Assembly (NCBI GenBank): GCA_012518155.1
Contig: JAAYTC010000077.1
Coordinates: 1 to 34,300 of the forward strand
Reading direction: 5' to 3'
Source of the DNA: Bacteroidales bacterium
GTDB lineage: Bacteria > Bacteroidota > Bacteroidia > Bacteroidales > Dysgonomonadaceae
Length of the DNA stretch: 34,300 nucleotides
This document shows, piece after piece, positions 30,770-34,300 of the stretch. The translations under genes were made by a program, and so were the position numbers. The notes under the pieces were generated by a model. The model was not told the origin of the DNA, did not search any database, and saw only the letters and a program-made list of their open reading frames with translations. The first letter of the stretch is position 1. Every line of letters starts with the position of its first letter.

Positions 30770-31849
30770 ATGAAAAAGTACAATTTTAACGCCGGTCCCT
30801 GTGTACTCCCAAAACCGGCCATTGAATCGGCCATCGAGGCCATCCGTGATTTCGACAATACAGGTATCGGTATCCTGGAAATTTCGCATCGTACCCCTGG
30901 CTGGGAACGAATCATGAAAGAAACTGCCGACCTTTGGAGGGAACTCCTCCATATCCCTGACAACTACAAGGTACTTTTTCTGGGAGGGGGGGCCAGCACC
31001 CAGTTTTTTGCCGTGCCGGCTAACTTGATGAAGAAGAAAGCAGCCTATTTGAAAACGGGGACTTGGGCCAACAAAGCGATCAAAGAGGCCAAATTTTATG
31101 GCGACGTGGAGATCGTGGCTTCGTCGGAAGATAAAAACTACTCTTATATCCCCAAGGGATACACCATCCCCGAAGACGCGGATTATTTTCATATTACCAG
31201 CAACAATACGATTTTCGGAACCGAGATGCACGAGGATATCGATAGCCCGGTACCGCTGGTGGCTGATATGTCGTCGGATATCATGAGCCGGCCGGTGGAT
31301 ATTTCCAAATATGGAATTATATACGGGGGTGCTCAAAAGAACGTGGGCCCCGCGGGTGTGGCCTTCGTGATTGTCCGGGAAGACTTATTGGGCCAACTCG
31401 ACCGCCCGCTGCAGAGTATGGTCGATTATCGCTCGCACATCAGCGATACTGAGAAAAATCGTTCGATGTTTAATACTCCCCCGGTTTTTTCTATTTTCGT
31501 GATGCACGAAACCCTCAAATGGCTTAAAGAGCTAGGCGGTGTGGAAGTTATGCATCGGATGAACAAAGAGAAAGCAGCGTTACTTTACGATGAAATCGAC
31601 CGTAATACACTGTTCGTTGGAACTGCTGCTAAAGAAGATCGTTCCATCATGAACGTCTGCTTCGTGATGAGCGACGAGCATAAAGATAAGGAGAGTGCCT
31701 TTTTGAAGTTCGCGACGGAGAGAGGCATGATAGGTATTAAGGGACATCGCTCGGTGGGAGGCTTTCGTGCATCTATCTATAACGCGTGCCCCAGGGAAGC
31801 AGTAGAGGCACTGGTGAAGTGTATGCAAGATTTTGAAAAACAGGTGTAA
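30770..31849 (+). CDS. serC: Phosphoserine aminotransferase
   Basis: SerC converts 3-phosphohydroxypyruvate plus glutamate to O-phosphoserine (PLP enzyme, class V). The 359-residue protein starts with the family N-terminus [14 protein letters not shown]. It has [42 protein letters not shown] and [12 protein letters not shown]. The PLP lysine is in [12 protein letters not shown], and [17 protein letters not shown] near the end contacts substrate phosphate. It lies 50 nt after the serA-like gene and 11 nt before the DUF1080 gene. No serB-type phosphatase gene is in the window. Confidence 0.97.
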   Translation: MKKYNFNAGPCVLPKPAIESAIEAIRDFDNTGIGILEISHRTPGWERIMKETADLWRELLHIPDNYKVLFLGGGASTQFFAVPANLMKKKAAYLKTGTWANKAIKEAKFYGDVEIVASSEDKNYSYIPKGYTIPEDADYFHITSNNTIFGTEMHEDIDSPVPLVADMSSDIMSRPVDISKYGIIYGGAQKNVGPAGVAFVIVREDLLGQLDRPLQSMVDYRSHISDTEKNRSMFNTPPVFSIFVMHETLKWLKELGGVEVMHRMNKEKAALLYDEIDRNTLFVGTAAKEDRSIMNVCFVMSDEHKDKESAFLKFATERGMIGIKGHRSVGGFRASIYNACPREAVEALVKCMQDFEKQV

Positions 31850-31860
31850 AGTTCGAATTT

Positions 31861-32637
31861 ATGAAACAATTGATAATTTCATTTTTACTGGGGCTCGTGG
31901 TTTCATTCGCGTCGATGGCGCAGGAAAAAAAGTATCCGGAACCGGCCCCGATGAAACCGGAGATGACAGAATATTGGGTTCCACAACCGCCGGTGGTTGC
32001 GCCGGGAAAGATCTCGAGTGATCCTGTTGCTGCACCCTCCGACGCGATCGTGCTGTTTGACGGCACCGACCTATCACGATGGGAAAATAGAAAGGGGGAG
32101 GCGGCAGAATGGATAGTGCACGATGGCGTTTTTACCGTGAAAAAGGGAACTGGAAATATTCGCACGAAACAAACATTCAGTGACTTCCAGCTACACTTGG
32201 AATGGCGAGTTCCCGAAGGGATAGAGGGTAAAAGCCAGGCGAGGGGCAATAGCGGGGTTTTTCTGCAAGGTATCTATGAAATTCAAATTTTAGATAACTA
32301 CGAGAATGAGACCTACGTGAATGGCCAGGCGGGCAGCGTGTACAAGCAGACTGCCCCGCTTGTGAATGCGATGCGGCCACCCGGCGAATGGAATACATAC
32401 GACATAATTTATACAGCACCTACTTTTAAAAGTGACGGTACTTACCGAACACCTCCAAGGGTAACCCTGCTACAAAATGGGGTGCTCCTTCAAAATAACA
32501 CTATTATCCGAGGTACCACCCAGTATACCGGGCTGCCAAAAGTGAGGGAACATGCCGAAGGGCCAATCATGCTTCAAGATCATGGCGACCCGAGTGCTCC
32601 TCTCAGTTTTAGGAACATCTGGATACGCGAACTATAA
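31861..32637 (+). CDS. Secreted DUF1080 protein (3-keto-disaccharide hydrolase-like)
   Basis: The 258-residue protein has a signal peptide (MKQLIISFLLGLVVSFASMAQ). A Pro-rich segment follows, then one DUF1080/PF06439 jelly-roll domain: AIVLFDGTDLSRWENRKGEAAEWIVHDGVFTV, FQLHLEWRVPE, ARGNSGVFLQGIYEIQILDNYENETY, GEWNTYDIIYTAP and HAEGPIMLQDHGDP...FRNIWIREL. From the family, these concanavalin-like domains act on glycosides, with 3-keto-glucoside hydrolysis reported for some members. Activity here is unproven. The 11-nt gap to serC places it in the serine operon, an unexpected partnership. A strong terminator follows. Confidence 0.92.
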   Translation: MKQLIISFLLGLVVSFASMAQEKKYPEPAPMKPEMTEYWVPQPPVVAPGKISSDPVAAPSDAIVLFDGTDLSRWENRKGEAAEWIVHDGVFTVKKGTGNIRTKQTFSDFQLHLEWRVPEGIEGKSQARGNSGVFLQGIYEIQILDNYENETYVNGQAGSVYKQTAPLVNAMRPPGEWNTYDIIYTAPTFKSDGTYRTPPRVTLLQNGVLLQNNTIIRGTTQYTGLPKVREHAEGPIMLQDHGDPSAPLSFRNIWIREL

Positions 32638-32691
32638 AAAATATATCCTTTACAAAATGAAAACCCGTTTTGATTAAGACGTGGAATTCTG

Positions 32692-32727
32692 AAGGCGGGG
32701 AATCAAACACGTGATTCCCCGCCTTTT
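32692..32727 (+). terminator. Strong intrinsic terminator after serA-serC-DUF1080
   Basis: AAGGCGGGGAATCA (32692-32705) and TGATTCCCCGCCTT (32712-32725) form a perfect 14-bp stem with a 6-nt loop, followed by TTTT. It lies 54 nt after the DUF1080 stop. The rest of 32638-32966 holds the promoter and inverted repeat for the next operon and no gene. Confidence 0.92.
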
Positions 32728-32864
32728 CGAATATTCTGATCATTGCCGTCCGAGAAAAACTGTATCAAACATGTTTTTTCAAGAATGATCACTGAAAAAT
32801 GAATCGATTACCGCGATAAAAGCCTTATTATATATTTTTAACCTCCATTTATCTACGAAGTATG

Positions 32865-32893
32865 TTGTGTGTTACGAAAAAAACGTAAGTTTG
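32865..32893 (+). promoter_or_regulatory. Promoter of the BlaI/M56 operon
   Basis: TTG (32865-32867), 18 nt, TAAGTTTG (32886-32893) fits the Bacteroidetes consensus. Transcription should start near 32900, about 67 nt before the BlaI-type ATG. Confidence 0.6.
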
Positions 32894-32901
32894 CATTATT
32901 G

Positions 32902-32924
32902 TAATAGCGATGCTTCGTCTATTA
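32902..32924 (+). promoter_or_regulatory. Candidate operator overlapping the transcription start
   Basis: TAATAG (32902-32907) and CTATTA (32919-32924) form an inverted repeat with an 11-nt spacer, just downstream of the -7 element. BlaI/MecI repressors bind such dyads at their own promoters, so this is a reasonable autoregulatory site (inference); it lacks the TACA/TGTA core of classical bla/mec operators. Confidence 0.45.
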
Positions 32925-32966
32925 TCATCTATCGTTGATGTCTAATTACAAAAACTATATTGAATT

Positions 32967-33329
32967 ATGGATCGATTAACTCCACAGGAAGAGAATATAA
33001 TGCAGTACGTTTGGCAAATAGGAGAATGTGCCATAAAGGATGTGGTAGATCGTATGGAGAAACCCAAACCTCCCTATACCACCGTGGCGTCGATTTTCCA
33101 GAATCTTGAAAACAAAGAGTATTTAACCAAGCGGAGATTTGGAAACGTGAAAGTGTACAAGCCCAAAATATCGGAGGCGGCCTATAAACGCCATTTTTTG
33201 TCGGGTGTTGTACAAGATTATTTTGATAACTCCTACAAGGAGCTGGTCTCTTTTTTCGCCAAAGAACAAAAGATTACCACGGAAGAGCTTAACGAAATTA
33301 TTCAACTTATTGAGAAAAACCAGAAGTAA
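32967..33329 (+). CDS. BlaI/MecI/CopY-family repressor
   Basis: The 120-residue protein is a winged-helix repressor: LTPQEENIMQYVWQIGECAIKDVVDRM, then the recognition helix region PPYTTVASIFQNLENKEYLTKRRFGNVKVYKP. The C-terminal dimerisation helices are RHFLSGVVQDYFDNSYKELVSFFA and TEELNEIIQLIEK. In the family, cleavage or sensing by a partner BlaR-type peptidase relieves repression. The partner is the M56 gene 56 nt downstream. No beta-lactamase gene is in the window, so the regulon is unknown and need not involve antibiotics; many Bacteroidetes carry several such pairs. Confidence 0.93.
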   Translation: MDRLTPQEENIMQYVWQIGECAIKDVVDRMEKPKPPYTTVASIFQNLENKEYLTKRRFGNVKVYKPKISEAAYKRHFLSGVVQDYFDNSYKELVSFFAKEQKITTEELNEIIQLIEKNQK

Positions 33330-33385
33330 AGCTTGCCGTGATTATGGTGAGCGCGGAAACAGTCTAACGTAAATGAAAATAAATT

Positions 33386-34300
33386 ATGCATCCATTCTTT
33401 ATATACTTGATACAAGTAAACATTGCCCTGGCATTGTTTTACCTGTTATACACGTTCGTGCTGAAGAAGGATACGTTTTTACGTCTAAAGCGTCTTTTTT
33501 TCCTTTCGGCTATTGGTTTTTCACTCCTCTATCCTCTATTCGCCATTCCGGGATTGAGCACTACGTGGCAAAATCTCTTTTTTGGAAGTCCCGATCTCAA
33601 TGGAGAAGTTCTGGTGACTTTTGGCGAGCCGGGTACTGGCTCGGTAATTGAAACGGGCGAACGTGCAATTGAATCTATCCCTTGGACAAAGTTGTTATCC
33701 ATTTTCTACATGGGGATTACCTTCGCGTTCGCGCTGCGATTCCTGTTCCAGTTAGGGTCGATTTATCGCGTTCGGACGAAATGCAGCCGACAGACGATCG
33801 CGGGAATACCTGTATATCGATTGAAAGACAATATCACACCTTTTTCGTTTTTCCGGTTGATTTTTATTCATTCCGATAAACATTCCGGGTCGGAATTGGA
33901 ACAGATCCTGCTTCACGAGTTGACGCACGCGAAGCAGTGGCACTCCGTAGACATCGTGTTGATTGAATTGGTTTGCCTCTTTTCTTGGTGGAATCCTTTC
34001 GTGTGGCTTTTGAAAAGAGAAATGACCATGAACCTAGAATATTTGGCCGACAAGGGTGTGCTTCGAGAAGGGGTAGATACAAAAGAGTATCAATACCACC
34101 TCTTGAGGTTAACCTATCATGAGTCTGCCGTACCTATAGTTAATAACTTTAATGTATCACGTTTAAAACAACGAATTATGATGATGAACAAATCCAAATC
34201 ACCCGCGTTACGCCTCGTGAAATATCTTTTTATTTTACCGGTCTGCTTATTGCTTGTAACGTCGAACAGTGTTTACGCGAACCAGAAACCCTCCTCTCAC
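33386..34300 (+). CDS. M56-family (BlaR1/MecR1-like) metallopeptidase, 3' end missing
   Basis: The frame from ATG 33386 (MHPFFIYLIQVNIALALFYL) stays open to the window edge, 305 codons. It has four probable membrane segments: about 5-25, 37-53, 105-125 and, after the active site, about 190-210; another lies near 283-297. The zinc motif HELTH is at 177-181 (HELTHAKQWHSVD), with a likely third ligand Glu218 (MNLEYLADKGV). VNNFNVSRLKQRIMMMNK follows, as in other Bacteroidetes M56 proteins. It is the presumed sensor/protease partner of the BlaI-type repressor. Whether a TonB-like, penicillin-binding or other C-terminal domain follows lies outside the window. Confidence 0.93.
   Translation, partial: MHPFFIYLIQVNIALALFYLLYTFVLKKDTFLRLKRLFFLSAIGFSLLYPLFAIPGLSTTWQNLFFGSPDLNGEVLVTFGEPGTGSVIETGERAIESIPWTKLLSIFYMGITFAFALRFLFQLGSIYRVRTKCSRQTIAGIPVYRLKDNITPFSFFRLIFIHSDKHSGSELEQILLHELTHAKQWHSVDIVLIELVCLFSWWNPFVWLLKREMTMNLEYLADKGVLREGVDTKEYQYHLLRLTYHESAVPIVNNFNVSRLKQRIMMMNKSKSPALRLVKYLFILPVCLLLVTSNSVYANQKPSSH

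Noticed and set aside
33373-33651. 92-residue plus-strand frame at the start of the M56 gene
   Set aside because: It is the out-of-frame reading of the M56 gene, whose frame from 33386 has the HELTH motif and membrane segments.

Overview
The window looks like a chromosomal housekeeping segment from a Bacteroidetes bacterium, most likely order Bacteroidales near Dysgonomonadaceae/Porphyromonadaceae; the family-level placement is inference. The evidence is a MurF-Alr fusion, a 286-residue primary sigma factor without region 1.1, GSCFA, DUF5063 and DUF3078 proteins, a BlaI/M56 pair, and repeated TAnnTTTG -7 promoter elements, the Bacteroidetes consensus. I see no rRNA, tRNA, IS element, prophage or CRISPR array.

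Layout, left to right. 1-3905 (-): rimP-nusA-infB, with infB running off the left edge. A consensus promoter is followed at once by a terminator-like hairpin in the leader. 3960-6293 (-): a membrane protein, a subtilisin-like peptidase with no signal peptide, and a small protein resembling a free-standing I9 propeptide/inhibitor. This is the most accessory-looking part of the window. 6439-8824 (+): DUF5063 protein, DEDDy exonuclease and RlmI-type rRNA methyltransferase. 8825-9142: a promoter and a strong terminator that could define a ~70-nt RNA. 9143-12696 (+): GSCFA protein and MurF-Alr, ending at a 50-bp perfect palindrome shared as a terminator with the convergent OmpA-like gene.

12776-22219 (-): ompA-like, rpoD, an HtrA/DegQ gene broken by an in-frame amber codon, a family 2 glycosyltransferase, lysA, miaA, two TPM-domain genes and lemA. 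22525-24123 (+): a DUF3078 outer-membrane protein. 24148-29467 (-): fmt, a ClC channel with CBS domains, a TsaC/Sua5-type gene, a GNAT acetyltransferase, a small membrane protein and recR. 29793-32637 (+): serA-like, serC and a DUF1080 protein, closed by a strong terminator. 32967-34300 (+): a BlaI-type repressor and an M56 metallopeptidase, running off the right edge.

Most genes serve translation (IF-2, NusA/RimP, Fmt, MiaA, TsaC, RlmI), the cell wall and lysine (MurF-Alr, LysA) or serine synthesis (SerA, SerC). Points most worth a second look are the subtilisin/I9/membrane cassette, the amber codon in htrA, the hairpin in the rimP-nusA-infB leader, and the altered NAD-binding and catalytic positions of the SerA-like protein.
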